A DNA stretch of 64,000 nt from Propionivibrio dicarboxylicus (GTDB lineage: Bacteria > Pseudomonadota > Gammaproteobacteria > Burkholderiales > Rhodocyclaceae): NCBI RefSeq assembly GCF_900099695.1, contig NZ_FNCY01000008.1:26785-90784 (forward strand). Reading direction: 5' to 3'. How positions within the stretch are numbered: position 1 is the first letter of the stretch; each line of letters starts with the position of its first letter. The notes below the pieces were generated by a model, which saw nothing but the letters and a program-made list of their open reading frames with translations, did not search any database and was not told where the DNA came from. Made by a program: the position numbers and the translations under genes. Of this stretch, positions 9,042 through 17,888 are shown piece after piece.

Positions 9042-11285
9042 TCACTCGATTCGCCCCTCCTTAACAAGCGCTGCATACCCATTGGGGTGCCTTATCAGCA
9101 TGACAACGGCACCTCTCAGCAATCCTTCGATTGATTTAGCTGTCGCTTGATCGACTGAGGACGGCCCGCTCGGTTGCAAATGACTATGCCATGTTCCCAA
9201 GCACCCTAAAACATTCGCCCCCTGGCTGTCATAGGATGAGATCTGACTTTTCAGACCGTCCACCCCTAAGATGAATTGGGTTGGCGATCGTGAGCTATCC
9301 GGCGGCGGTGGGAGAACATCCACGATGGTCACTTCTCGTTGAATTTGAGAGCAGCGTCCAACGATGAGACCGCCTGTTTCACTCCCAGAATGACGGACTA
9401 CATCTTCTAAAATTTTTTTATGCGCCGTATCCAGAACCCTCACGCTCCAACCAGACAAGCCTGAAGTCTCGGCAATATGTGTCTTCCCAACCACCCAATG
9501 CCGCCATCTCACCGAAACTCGATCGGCATCAAGGAACCCGATGCGAACCATTCCTTCGTCAGGCAAGGACCCGACTTGAGCATCCAAGATGAGTTGTGAC
9601 ATGCCAGCTGCGAAAAGTGAAACACGCGCATCAGACATAGGTAGAGTCACCGAATTGCAACCGACCCCAACGTGCAATAAGGCTTCAGAAGGATCCAAAG
9701 GTTTCTTGAGGCAATTGGACTTGCGTAATTCTTCATACACAAGGCACATGAGATCGCCGCAGTTCGCGCTCCGCTGATTGCCTTCCACAAGAAAAATTCC
9801 AATTTCGCCCTGATTAGTCAGGCACCCCTCGATAACACGTGCCTTAAATGCGCTCTTGATCAAATAGTGCCGTACCGCATGTGATCCGGTGGTATTGATC
9901 AGCAAATTTCCGGCTCCGGACAACACTTCCTTCAGCGGACTCTTTTCCGGATCGGCCGTGATTATGTCGCCATTGAATACCTTGGGCTTTTTCAGGTTGA
10001 AGGTTCCGATCTCGTCGGCAAGGGCTTCACTCTTTGTGCGCAGAATGCAGTGGCGAGGAAAGAGAGCATGGCGTGCAACATTGTGTGGAGCAAGTTCTTC
10101 TGAATCGATCAGTAGGGAGGGTGGAAATCCGGCTCTTGTCGCATGAAGCACCAGCTTAGAGCCAAGGCTACCGCAACCAAGAAAACTTACAAAAGACTCA
10201 TCAACCGTTGTTGGCATACCCGAGGTACGTCGCAGAAGGTCTTTACTGGTCGGTATCAGGAATGCAACCGACGATACCTGACACGATTTGTCCGATAGCC
10301 CTACTGACATAGGAACGTCCGCGCGATAACAAAGGAATTCGTACTCTGTTGTGAAACCGATGACCGTTGCTGGACGGCGAACAGGAAAGACGATGAATAT
10401 GGGATGTTGATACTTAATTTTGAATTGTTTGACGGCGTAGTTCAGATTGGACGCGAATTCGTCGAACGATTTTTGGCACCCAAGTTCATTGGCACGGGTG
10501 GCGAGATCCCCTGCGCAGTTAACGGTATCCGGCAGGTACTGATCGATTACCTTAGGTTGTCCGGACTCGGTTGATGACGGCCAACACACCGCCATCAGCG
10601 ACTGACCTTCGATAATGTCATTCGAAGTACGCTGATCATGAATAATAGATCGCAATTGATCTGCCAGAATTGTTGCCCCGGGCCATCGACGGTGTTCGGA
10701 TGTCAGGGATGCATTGCCACTCTTTTCCCGCCAGCAATTGATAGAAAATAACTGATGTTTTCCAAGGATATGCGAGGAGAGTAGTTCTTCCGGATCAACA
10801 TACATCATGTTCCGAAGATTATTTCGTCGCATGGGCTCCCACCCCTGCACGAGATTCATCAAACTCTGGCGGCCGGCATTTTTTAGCCATTCAGCCATCT
10901 GGTTAATGAGGCTGAACAATCCTTCTGCATGTAGCAGTTCAGAGATATCGCCTGCCAAAATACAAGGGGGGATCGGATCCCCTGGGCGATGGGGATTGAT
11001 ATGCGGCAACCTGGAATTGAAGTCAGCTCGCAAGAAAAAGCGAGGCGCTCGATCAGGATAATTTTCAGGAAAATGGATTGTTACAACTTCGCTGGCACGA
11101 ACTCCATCCGGACTTTCCCCTATTTTTGCCCAACGCGATGGCAAGCGAGTATCGAACGTCGCCTCGATGACATAAGTGCCGTCATCCAAATGCCTAGGAC
11201 CAGTAACATTGAAGACCGCCTCATGAGCCTCGACGACTCTGAGTGCGTCCTCAATCTGCTGTGGAAGGGCCACCATCAGCGCCAT
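9042..11285 (-). CDS. Single-chain E2-E1-JAB ubiquitin-like conjugation/deconjugation protein
   Basis: Three domains are visible in 747 residues. First is an E2-like fold (about 1-150), with the UBC signature FPENYPDRAPRFFL and a likely catalytic C108 in PPCIL. After a linker domain comes a ThiF/E1 adenylyltransferase (about 360-600) with nucleotide loop GCGSLG at 370-375, D394 in LIDSEEL and the N402/R405 pattern. Last is a C-terminal JAB/MPN+ metalloprotease with E636, H700, H702 and S709/D712 (WHSHLQPSGPSSVD). E1 and E2 would adenylate and transfer a protein C-terminus; JAB would trim or reverse the bond. CBASS Cap2 (E2-E1) plus Cap3 (JAB) is a comparable split system. It is coupled to the metallo-beta-lactamase gene upstream (3-base gap). 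No ubiquitin-like gene is seen nearby. Confidence 0.85.
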   Translation of the reverse strand: MALMVALPQQIEDALRVVEAHEAVFNVTGPRHLDDGTYVIEATFDTRLPSRWAKIGESPDGVRASEVVTIHFPENYPDRAPRFFLRADFNSRLPHINPHRPGDPIPPCILAGDISELLHAEGLFSLINQMAEWLKNAGRQSLMNLVQGWEPMRRNNLRNMMYVDPEELLSSHILGKHQLFSINCWREKSGNASLTSEHRRWPGATILADQLRSIIHDQRTSNDIIEGQSLMAVCWPSSTESGQPKVIDQYLPDTVNCAGDLATRANELGCQKSFDEFASNLNYAVKQFKIKYQHPIFIVFPVRRPATVIGFTTEYEFLCYRADVPMSVGLSDKSCQVSSVAFLIPTSKDLLRRTSGMPTTVDESFVSFLGCGSLGSKLVLHATRAGFPPSLLIDSEELAPHNVARHALFPRHCILRTKSEALADEIGTFNLKKPKVFNGDIITADPEKSPLKEVLSGAGNLLINTTGSHAVRHYLIKSAFKARVIEGCLTNQGEIGIFLVEGNQRSANCGDLMCLVYEELRKSNCLKKPLDPSEALLHVGVGCNSVTLPMSDARVSLFAAGMSQLILDAQVGSLPDEGMVRIGFLDADRVSVRWRHWVVGKTHIAETSGLSGWSVRVLDTAHKKILEDVVRHSGSETGGLIVGRCSQIQREVTIVDVLPPPPDSSRSPTQFILGVDGLKSQISSYDSQGANVLGCLGTWHSHLQPSGPSSVDQATAKSIEGLLRGAVVMLIRHPNGYAALVKEGRIE

Positions 11286-11288
11286 CTG

Positions 11289-12449
11289 TCATCCGTGAAC
11301 TCGCGGTTGCGAAGCAAAAGCGGAGATCGCACTGGCCGCAGTGGCAGATTTCGATGGCTTATTGCTGGGCTTGCCCAGACCACCTGCGGTCACCTCAAAC
11401 ATCAGAGGTGCAGGATCTTCAGATGTCGGATAGCGAGCCGTGTTGTAAAACTCGCCAGCGACATCATCGAGGATGGATTGATACTCCTCTTTGGCGCGGA
11501 TACACGGCGGATCAACATCGTCGTCCTTGATCTCGTTAGAACTGGCAACAATGACAGCCCCTCCGTACGCCTGGGACAAAGCATTACGTGCGTCTTCTGA
11601 TACCTCGGCCTTACGGCGTTTATCACCCCAACTATCATTGGAGAGACTGTGCCAAGAACAATGGTGCGGGGTGCTCAATAGATCATACTTGAGGGTATCG
11701 GGACTTGATTCATACTTCTGCCACAGACGCTCCCAGATCAGTACTTCGGCAGCGCCCCCCGAGAGAAAGCGTACGGCATCAGAAACTTTGCCAACGCCGA
11801 TGGTGTACTTGAAAATGACACTAGATTCATTTTTCGAGAGTTCCTGATCATCGTCCTCATTTTCTGCAAGAAGCGGCCCCAAAAGAAGCGCACCAAAATT
11901 CGACTGAGCTTTGCCGGCGACCTCTGAAATGGTCTTTTCCGGGCAAACCAAAATGTCTTCAAGTCCGTCAGTCTTGCCGTTCTGGTCTTCTCCGAGAACA
12001 AGGATAAGATCACCGTTCTCGCCAATTCCATGTTCCCTGAATAAATTAACGCGACGGCGTGCTTCCTTGTTCCAAGCTTTGGCATCGTCACACAAAGTAT
12101 GCTTACTGCTAGCCCGACGGAAAATCAGGGGGGATGACCACATTTCCCGGATAACTATTTTTTTCGGCTCGGCGTTGTTGTCATAGTCCGCAAGCGCCCC
12201 CAGGTGAAAATGCTTTTCCAGTCCCCGGCAATGATCTTCATCCGGGTGGCTAAGTACCATCGCATCAATATATGGCCTGCCTTTTTCGTCTGTCGTCAGG
12301 CGATCGCGCAGATCTTTTGCAACATCGCGCACATCATCGCTCGGTTCGCGAATATTGATATCGACCAGGATGCGCGTACCACTCTCGAGCTCAAGGAGCG
12401 TCATGTCGCCGTTACCAACGGGAAAGAAGGTGATATTGGGTACAGCCAT
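11289..12449 (-). CDS. ComEC-type metallo-beta-lactamase-fold hydrolase, Gly-ended tail
   Basis: This 386-residue MBL-fold protein begins FFPVGNGDMTLLELESG, as in the ComEC/Rec2 C-terminal domain group. The metal motif is HPDEDH at residues 68-73, and a second cluster STPHHCSWHS follows near residue 250. MBL proteins of this group act on nucleic acids or other phosphoesters; the substrate here is unknown. The last 30 residues are a low-complexity Ser/Ala/Lys tail that ends in Arg-Val-His-Gly. A flexible C-terminus ending in Gly next to an E1/E2 enzyme suggests it could itself be the conjugated protein. It is the first gene of the operon, with AAGGAG 7 bases before the ATG. Confidence 0.75.
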   Translation of the reverse strand: MAVPNITFFPVGNGDMTLLELESGTRILVDINIREPSDDVRDVAKDLRDRLTTDEKGRPYIDAMVLSHPDEDHCRGLEKHFHLGALADYDNNAEPKKIVIREMWSSPLIFRRASSKHTLCDDAKAWNKEARRRVNLFREHGIGENGDLILVLGEDQNGKTDGLEDILVCPEKTISEVAGKAQSNFGALLLGPLLAENEDDDQELSKNESSVIFKYTIGVGKVSDAVRFLSGGAAEVLIWERLWQKYESSPDTLKYDLLSTPHHCSWHSLSNDSWGDKRRKAEVSEDARNALSQAYGGAVIVASSNEIKDDDVDPPCIRAKEEYQSILDDVAGEFYNTARYPTSEDPAPLMFEVTAGGLGKPSNKPSKSATAASAISAFASQPRVHG

Positions 12450-12645
12450 TACTTTCTCCTTGTAGAACTGAATTCATCTTGAATCAGAAGGCAAAAGCAG
12501 CTATAAAAACCGTATGTCGCTTCCGTAATCAAAAGTTCGGGATAACGAACACGGGCAAATGATGGGCGCAATGTTCACTAAAGTCAACCATAAAGTTCGG
12601 AGTAGTGGTAAATTCCGCCCCGGCTTGAAATTGGAGAAGACTGAT
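12450..12645. promoter_or_regulatory. Divergent promoter region with GTTCG dyad
   Basis: This separates the minus-strand MBL/E2-E1-JAB operon from the plus-strand HTH-ImmA pair. GTTCG at 12535-12539 and CGAAC at 12546-12550 form an inverted repeat with a 6-base gap. AAAGTTCGG recurs at 12532-12540 and 12592-12600. These are candidate operators for the HTH protein encoded just downstream. Promoter hexamers were not assigned. Confidence 0.45.
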
Positions 12646-12969
12646 ATGGCGACTAGGCTTGGAGATAAGCTCCGTGAATTACGCAAGACACATGGTTTCA
12701 CACTCGAAAAGCTCGCCGACGCGGCAGGGCTCTCAAAAAGTTACTTGTGGGAACTTGAAAACAGGGACTCGCAACGACCGTCAGCAGAGAAATTGAAAGC
12801 ATTGGCCGATGTGCTAGGTGTTAGCGCAGCATTTTTTCTTGAAGATGATGTGCGGGAACCCGAAGAACGTCATAGAGACGAGGCGTTCTACCGTAACTAT
12901 CAGCAACTTGATGCGCCAGCAAAAGAGCATCTGCGCCTTATTTTGGAGACTTTCAAGAAGAAATCGTGA
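12646..12969 (+). CDS. XRE-family HTH regulator
   Basis: The N-terminal HTH of this 107-residue protein is clear: LGDKLRELRKTHGFTLEKLA, then AAGLSKSYLWELEN. A short helical tail follows. The ATG at 12646 is preceded by GGAGAAG with good spacing; the frame stays open for 29 codons upstream without a ribosome site. The stop overlaps the GTG start of the ImmA/IrrE gene (GTGA). HTH plus ImmA pairs, as in ICEBs1 ImmR/ImmA, keep a neighbouring operon silent until the peptidase cleaves the repressor. Here the controlled operon would be the divergent ubiquitin-like system. Confidence 0.85.
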   Translation: MATRLGDKLRELRKTHGFTLEKLADAAGLSKSYLWELENRDSQRPSAEKLKALADVLGVSAAFFLEDDVREPEERHRDEAFYRNYQQLDAPAKEHLRLILETFKKKS

Positions 12970-13823
12970 GCACTGAAATCCGTACGGCCACTAAAGAGGC
13001 CACGCGTCTAACAAAAATTCTGGATGTCTTTCATCAGACTCACGGTGGTGATCGTTACCCCGTGAATGTCGAAAAACTGGCACTGGACTGTGCGTCCCTG
13101 TTCCAATGGAAGGATCCGATTGCGGAAGTCAGAGGGGCCAATATTGCTGGATTTGATGGCGGATTATTTAAAGACTCAGATTCTGACCGCTGGCTCCTCT
13201 TGTATAACCCGGCAGTTGACCCAGCTGGACGTATCAGGTTTACCCAAGCACATGAACTCGGGCACTACATCCTTCATAGACAGATAAAGAATGTCTTCGA
13301 ATGCAGTGAAGAAGACATGCTCAACTGGGACCCCAAAAAAATTGATATCGAATCCCAGGCAGACAAATTTGCATCGCACCTACTGATGCCACTGCACGAT
13401 TTCAGGTCACAAACGACAAATACCGTAGATTTGGGGTTTCTGGGGCATTGCGCAGATCGTTATGGGGTATCACTAACGGCAGCAATTCTTAAATGGCTGG
13501 AACACACCGATCAGAAAGCGGTTGTCATTCATTCACGTGATGGCTACATGAATTGGAGTTGGTCAAGCCAGCCCGCACGAAAAGCCGGCGCGTTTTTCAA
13601 GACCAGTGGTCCTCCTGTTCCGGTGCCAGACGGTTCTCTGGCTTCAAATACGTCAGTAAGACATGAAAAGGTTGGACTGCCGATAGCTGCTCAGGTGTGG
13701 TTCGAACATGCAGATAAATCCATGCCCCTTCGCGAGATGAAACTGTCTTCTGAACGTTATAACAATGTACTGAGCTTATTGATCCTGCCACGATATGCGG
13801 AAGTCTGGAGACCTAGGAAATAA
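12966..13823 (+). CDS. ImmA/IrrE-family metallopeptidase
   Basis: The zinc motif HELGH lies at residues 96-100 (FTQAHELGHYILH), and a downstream E/D-rich helix has ESQADKFASHLLMP, the standard third-ligand region of the family. The 285-residue protein carries an extra 100-residue C-terminal part of unknown function, which may sense a signal. The GTG start overlaps the HTH gene's stop, so the pair is translationally coupled. The most likely job is cleavage of the HTH partner to induce the divergent operon; the signal is unknown. Confidence 0.85.
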   Translation: MSTEIRTATKEATRLTKILDVFHQTHGGDRYPVNVEKLALDCASLFQWKDPIAEVRGANIAGFDGGLFKDSDSDRWLLLYNPAVDPAGRIRFTQAHELGHYILHRQIKNVFECSEEDMLNWDPKKIDIESQADKFASHLLMPLHDFRSQTTNTVDLGFLGHCADRYGVSLTAAILKWLEHTDQKAVVIHSRDGYMNWSWSSQPARKAGAFFKTSGPPVPVPDGSLASNTSVRHEKVGLPIAAQVWFEHADKSMPLREMKLSSERYNNVLSLLILPRYAEVWRPRK

Positions 13824-14302
13824 GTCGTCGTATATGATGCACACGACCAACAAGTAACTTCCCTATGAAAGAGCAAATCCGAGAATTACCCGCAGGCTAA
13901 CCGGCCTTCATTCGGAGTCTGTTCATGTGGCCGGTAGCGAACGCTCAACGCGACTGCTCACAGGAAAGTGCTCGGCCATTGCCGACATTCGGTTTGCTGA
14001 CAGACTGGTCCGCAATAGTCCGCCAAGCAGTCTTTCTGACCATACCTAACAACTGTGTATGGCCAACCCACTTGGTAGCAGAGGCACCAATCGCTTCCAA
14101 TATCCAATCAGCGTTTATACGACAAAGACAATAGTCCGCAGCGATCGAGCAAAGGCAACGCTAAGCACTCAAACCATCAAGCTCTGATTGAAGGCGAACG
14201 TTTCTTACCGCTTTGGCGAATTCAGGTAAACTTGAGGGCTACTTGGTCAGAGAGACGGTCAAGCCGACCTCCCACAACGAGTCGTAGCACTCAGGCGATT
14301 TC
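13824..14302. other. Intergenic region without a supported gene
   Basis: An open plus-strand frame at 13925-14134 has no ribosome site, no protein family and composition typical of non-coding DNA. I looked for the cobalamin riboswitch elements seen elsewhere in this window (GGGAA, CCCCGCAAC, GAGCC...CCGGCC) and did not find them, although btuF follows. The segment marks the border between the accessory region and the metabolic region and may contain decayed sequence. Confidence 0.4.
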
Positions 14303-15196
14303 ATGCTCAAATTTTTTGCCGTGATTTTTTTCGGATTATTGCCATGTTTGGCAAGCGCCGATGTTTCCGTGCGCGATGACTCTGGCTCCGTAGTTCGTCT
14401 TGCACGCCCTGCTCAACGAATTATTACGTTGGCCCCCCACCTCGTTGAGACTGTCTTTGCAGCGGGTGCCGGCTCACAACTGGTGGGGACGGTCGAATAC
14501 AGCTCGTTCCCAGAAGAAGTCAAAAAGGTTCCCCGCGTAGGAGGCTATTCAAGACTAGATCTTGAGGCTGTGGTTGCACTGAAACCTGATTTGGTAATTG
14601 CTTGGCAGAGTGGTAACTCGCCGGCTCATGTTGAAAAGTTGCGTCAACTTGGGTTGCCAATATATATCTCACAACCCAATCGGATCGAAGATATTGCAAG
14701 CGAAATCGAGCGCATCGGGGTGCTGGCAGGAACCACCAAGATAGCGTCTAGCGCCGCAAAGTCGTTCCTTACACGACTAACGGGACTACAGACCCGTTAT
14801 GGCGGCCGTCCAACGGTACGAACGTTTTACCAAGTCTGGCACCAGCCCTTGAAAACGATTGGTCGAACGCAAATTATTTCTAACGTTATTCGTATGTGTG
14901 GTGGCGAAAACGTATTTGGCAACCTGGACGTTATGGCGCCAGAGGTGACCGTGGAGGCCGTGCTGGCTGCCAATCCCGAGGTAATCATCGCAAGTGGTAT
15001 GGGAGAGGCTCGCCCAGAATGGTTGGATGAATGGAAGTTACGTACAGGTCTAATAGCTGCACAGCGACAGAACCTCTTCTTTATTCCACCAGATCTTATA
15101 CAGCGACATACTCCACGGCTATTGGATGGCGCTGAGCAATTGTGTCGACACCTTGAGACAGCTCGGACGAAACGCCCGTCCGGCGCCGCGCGCTGA
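14303..15196 (+). CDS. btuF: Cobalamin ABC transporter substrate-binding protein (BtuF-like)
   Basis: A signal peptide (LKFFAVIFFGLLPCLASA) precedes a class III binding protein with the family starts RIITLAPHLVETVFAAGAG, VGGYSRLDLEAVVALKPDLV and VFGNLDVMAPEVTVEAVLA. It delivers the ligand in the periplasm to the BtuC permease. Heme and siderophore binding proteins share this fold. Cobalamin is preferred because btuC and btuD follow directly and the next 20 kb is full of B12 genes. It begins a three-gene operon; the gap to btuC is 21 bases. Confidence 0.8.
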   Translation: MLKFFAVIFFGLLPCLASADVSVRDDSGSVVRLARPAQRIITLAPHLVETVFAAGAGSQLVGTVEYSSFPEEVKKVPRVGGYSRLDLEAVVALKPDLVIAWQSGNSPAHVEKLRQLGLPIYISQPNRIEDIASEIERIGVLAGTTKIASSAAKSFLTRLTGLQTRYGGRPTVRTFYQVWHQPLKTIGRTQIISNVIRMCGGENVFGNLDVMAPEVTVEAVLAANPEVIIASGMGEARPEWLDEWKLRTGLIAAQRQNLFFIPPDLIQRHTPRLLDGAEQLCRHLETARTKRPSGAAR

Positions 15197-15217
15197 CACA
15201 CAACTGAAATTGTATCC

Positions 15218-16210
15218 ATGCAGACACGTAGCCGAGCGTTGTTGATCCTTGCCACCTTAACGATTATGGCAATTGGTAGCCTGACTCTGGCATTGATGCT
15301 CGGAAATATTCATGTATCACCAAAAGAACTTGTGTCGGTGCTGTTCGGGAACGGCAACGATCTGGCAAGAGAGGTTGTGCTCAAGCTGAGACTACCGCGT
15401 GCGCTAGCAGGCTTGGGATGCGGTGGTTTGTTAGCGGTTTCGGGAGCATTACTTCAAGTGTTGCTGCGAAACCCGTTAGCAGACCCATACGTGCTTGGGA
15501 TTTCAGGCGGCGCAAGCGTTGGGGCTCTGCTTGTCATGCTCTTCGGAGTCGCCGGTGGTATCGGCGTAAGTTCTGCGGCGTTTCTTGGCGCGTTTTGTAC
15601 GATGTTTATCGTTTTCGGTCTTGCCCATGGCGACGGTAGTTGGACACAGGCTCGACTATTGCTCACGGGTGTCATCGTGGCTGCCGGATGCGGTGCAGCG
15701 GTGGCGCTGATGCTTTCTATTGCGCCCGACCACAAGCTACATGGGATGCTGTTCTGGCTGATGGGTGATCTCTCGCAGTCCGGGAATCCAACATTGATTC
15801 TCGGCGCATTGGTTTTAGTCGTCCTGATTGCATTGCCCTTTGCTCGCGAACTCAATCTCTTGGCGCGTGGTTCGGATATTGCACAATCGCTCGGTGTTGC
15901 GATCAAGCGATTACGTTTTGCCATTTATGTTCTCGCCTCCCTCGCCACTGCGTCAGCTGTCACGCAGGCTGGATCAATCGGCTTTGTCGGTCTAATCGTG
16001 CCCCATTTGGTTCGACTCGCCATAGGCAACGATCAGCGAGTGCTCTTGCCTGCCTCCGCTCTGGCCGGAGGGAGTTTGTTGGTCGTTGCAGACACACTGG
16101 CACGTACCGTCATCGCGCCGCAGCAACTGCCTGTCGGCGTTCTGACCGCACTGATCGGTGTTCCGGTCTTTCTCTTTCTGCTCGCACGCGACTCGCAGAC
16201 AGGGAAGTGA
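15218..16210 (+). CDS. btuC: Cobalamin ABC transporter permease (BtuC-like, FecCD family)
   Basis: The 330-residue hydrophobic protein has the FecCD signatures KLRLPRALAGLGCGGLLAVS, LQVLLRNPLADPYVLGIS, AGSIGFVGLIVPHLVRLA and LPVGVLTALIGVPVFLFLL. About ten membrane helices are expected. It forms the inner-membrane channel with the BtuD ATPase. The stop lies one base before the btuD start. Confidence 0.85.
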   Translation: MQTRSRALLILATLTIMAIGSLTLALMLGNIHVSPKELVSVLFGNGNDLAREVVLKLRLPRALAGLGCGGLLAVSGALLQVLLRNPLADPYVLGISGGASVGALLVMLFGVAGGIGVSSAAFLGAFCTMFIVFGLAHGDGSWTQARLLLTGVIVAAGCGAAVALMLSIAPDHKLHGMLFWLMGDLSQSGNPTLILGALVLVVLIALPFARELNLLARGSDIAQSLGVAIKRLRFAIYVLASLATASAVTQAGSIGFVGLIVPHLVRLAIGNDQRVLLPASALAGGSLLVVADTLARTVIAPQQLPVGVLTALIGVPVFLFLLARDSQTGK

Positions 16211-16211
16211 T

Positions 16212-16991
16212 ATGAACACGAATGCACCGCTGTTAGAACTTAGCCATCTCGACGTAGGCATAGGCGATCGCTGTTTTTGTCGTAACCTCAATCTTGTCCT
16301 GAGGCCAGGCGAGTGTTTGGCTATTCTTGGGCGCAATGGCGCGGGGAAGTCGACGTTATTGTCGGTACTGGCTGGTCTGCGTACGCAAAATTCCGGCGAT
16401 GTGCGAATTGCTGGTAAGACCTACGTTGAGCAAGGGCACCGTCAGGCAGCTCTCGTTCGCGGATGGTTGCCACAAGCTCGCCAAGATGCTTTTGCTGCCA
16501 CTGTATTGGAAACAGCCATGGTAGGGCGCCATCCGCACCTTGATCGATGGGACTGGGAATCCGAGACGGATGTCAGCATCGTCCGGTCGGCGCTAGTAGC
16601 TGTCGACATGGGACACATGGAGCAACGCAACATTCTCACACTGTCGGGAGGGGAGCGACAACGTGTGGCCATTGCCGCACTGCTGGCGCAGCAGCCCCAA
16701 TTGATGTTGCTTGACGAGCCCATTGCCCACCTCGACTTGAAACATCAAGTGGCCATGCTGAAACTAATTGCGAACGAATCACGCGAGCGCAATGCAGCAG
16801 TTGTAATGGTTCTGCACGAACCTGCGCTAGCCCGGCGCTTCTGTGATCGCGCATTGCTGGTCCACGGTGACGGACAGGTTGAAGAAGGCGATATAGCGAG
16901 TATGCTGACTGCGGAGAAACTCTCGGCCTTGTTTCAGTATCCGCTGGCAACCACGGAATGTGGCGGGTATGTCGGGTTTATTCCGCAGTAA
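16212..16991 (+). CDS. btuD: Cobalamin ABC transporter ATPase (BtuD-like)
   Basis: The 259-residue ATPase has Walker A GRNGAGKST, a Q-loop in WLPQARQDAF, signature LSGGERQRVAIA, Walker B LMLLDEPIAHLD and the H-loop VMVLHEPAL. The ATG at 16212 is preceded by GGGAAGTGA and fits the family; the frame is open 18 codons further inside btuC, but that start would be unusual. Last gene of btuFCD. Confidence 0.85.
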   Translation: MNTNAPLLELSHLDVGIGDRCFCRNLNLVLRPGECLAILGRNGAGKSTLLSVLAGLRTQNSGDVRIAGKTYVEQGHRQAALVRGWLPQARQDAFAATVLETAMVGRHPHLDRWDWESETDVSIVRSALVAVDMGHMEQRNILTLSGGERQRVAIAALLAQQPQLMLLDEPIAHLDLKHQVAMLKLIANESRERNAAVVMVLHEPALARRFCDRALLVHGDGQVEEGDIASMLTAEKLSALFQYPLATTECGGYVGFIPQ

Positions 16992-17105
16992 GGGTTGAAG
17001 GACATCGAATCGGTCGGCTGCGCACCAAACCGTGCAGTAATCGGGTTCAGACCAGCACGAAGCCGACGTGATTCGATCTCAAGATAGCATAGTGAATTAG
17101 CCTGA

Positions 17106-17873
17106 TTAGACTGCCGGACTTCGCGTTGGGCTCAAGACATTTGCCACTATGCCCATGGCGGCCAAGGACCACACAACGAGTGGCCCTGAAGGCAGGTCGA
17201 CTTTGGCTGAAATGATCAACCCCAGTGTGTAGGCAATCATCCCGACCCCATACGCCACACAGAGTCGGATACGTGGCAGATAGTTGCGACTGGCCAGCGC
17301 GGGGATGATGAGACTCGCAAAAACCAGATAGACGCCGACCAACTGAACCGATGCTGTTACGGCGAAAGCGAAGAGGCCATAGAATCCCAGGCGCCCGAGT
17401 TTCTGGCCGCGCCATCGATGGATAGTCAGAATCGCTGCGCTCAAAAGTCCGACTGGGATGAGTTGCTGATAGTTCACCCAGAGAATCTGCCCCGAAAGCA
17501 GTTCCTGAAGGTGTTCTCCGCCATGCGGATTATTGGCCACCAGAAGCATGCCGGCACTGGCGGCCAACACAAATAACACGCCGATTAATGCTTCCAGAAC
17601 CTCCGGCCAACGTTTCTCCGTCCACGTGAGCAGCACAGCGCCGAGCAGCGCTGCCGAAACAGCCGCTGCTTGCGCAATCCAGCCTTCGGGTTCGAAGCCC
17701 GCACTATCGGCGGCAATCACACCCAATGTCGCGATCTGTGCAATGGCAAGGTCGATGAACACTATCCCGCGCGACAATACTTGAATGCCCAGCGGCACGT
17801 GCGTAGAAAGGACGAGAAGGCCGGCGAGGAAGGCCGGAATCAGAATGGTGAAATCCATCGTATTTACGCTCAT
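17106..17873 (-). CDS. Zinc/manganese-type ABC transporter permease (ZnuB-like)
   Basis: The 255-residue polytopic protein has ABC-3 family features: HVPLGIQVLSRGIVFIDLAIAQIATLG near the N-terminus, QILWVNYQQLIPVG, and LVGVYLVFASLIIPAL. It should transport a divalent metal, probably zinc, with the binding protein encoded 15 bases upstream. No ATPase gene is in the operon or nearby other than the convergent btuD. The ATPase is therefore encoded elsewhere or shared. Confidence 0.8.
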   Translation of the reverse strand: MSVNTMDFTILIPAFLAGLLVLSTHVPLGIQVLSRGIVFIDLAIAQIATLGVIAADSAGFEPEGWIAQAAAVSAALLGAVLLTWTEKRWPEVLEALIGVLFVLAASAGMLLVANNPHGGEHLQELLSGQILWVNYQQLIPVGLLSAAILTIHRWRGQKLGRLGFYGLFAFAVTASVQLVGVYLVFASLIIPALASRNYLPRIRLCVAYGVGMIAYTLGLIISAKVDLPSGPLVVWSLAAMGIVANVLSPTRSPAV

Positions 17874-17888
17874 TTCGCCAACTCGTGC

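Noticed and set aside
8226-12449. CBASS system
   Set aside because: The E2-E1 and JAB parts fit, but no CD-NTase gene or known CBASS effector is present, so it is not called CBASS.
13925-14134. Possible small gene before btuF
   Set aside because: No ribosome site, no family, and composition like intergenic DNA.
13824-14302. Cobalamin riboswitch before btuF
   Set aside because: The core segments found in the two real riboswitches were not found here on either strand.
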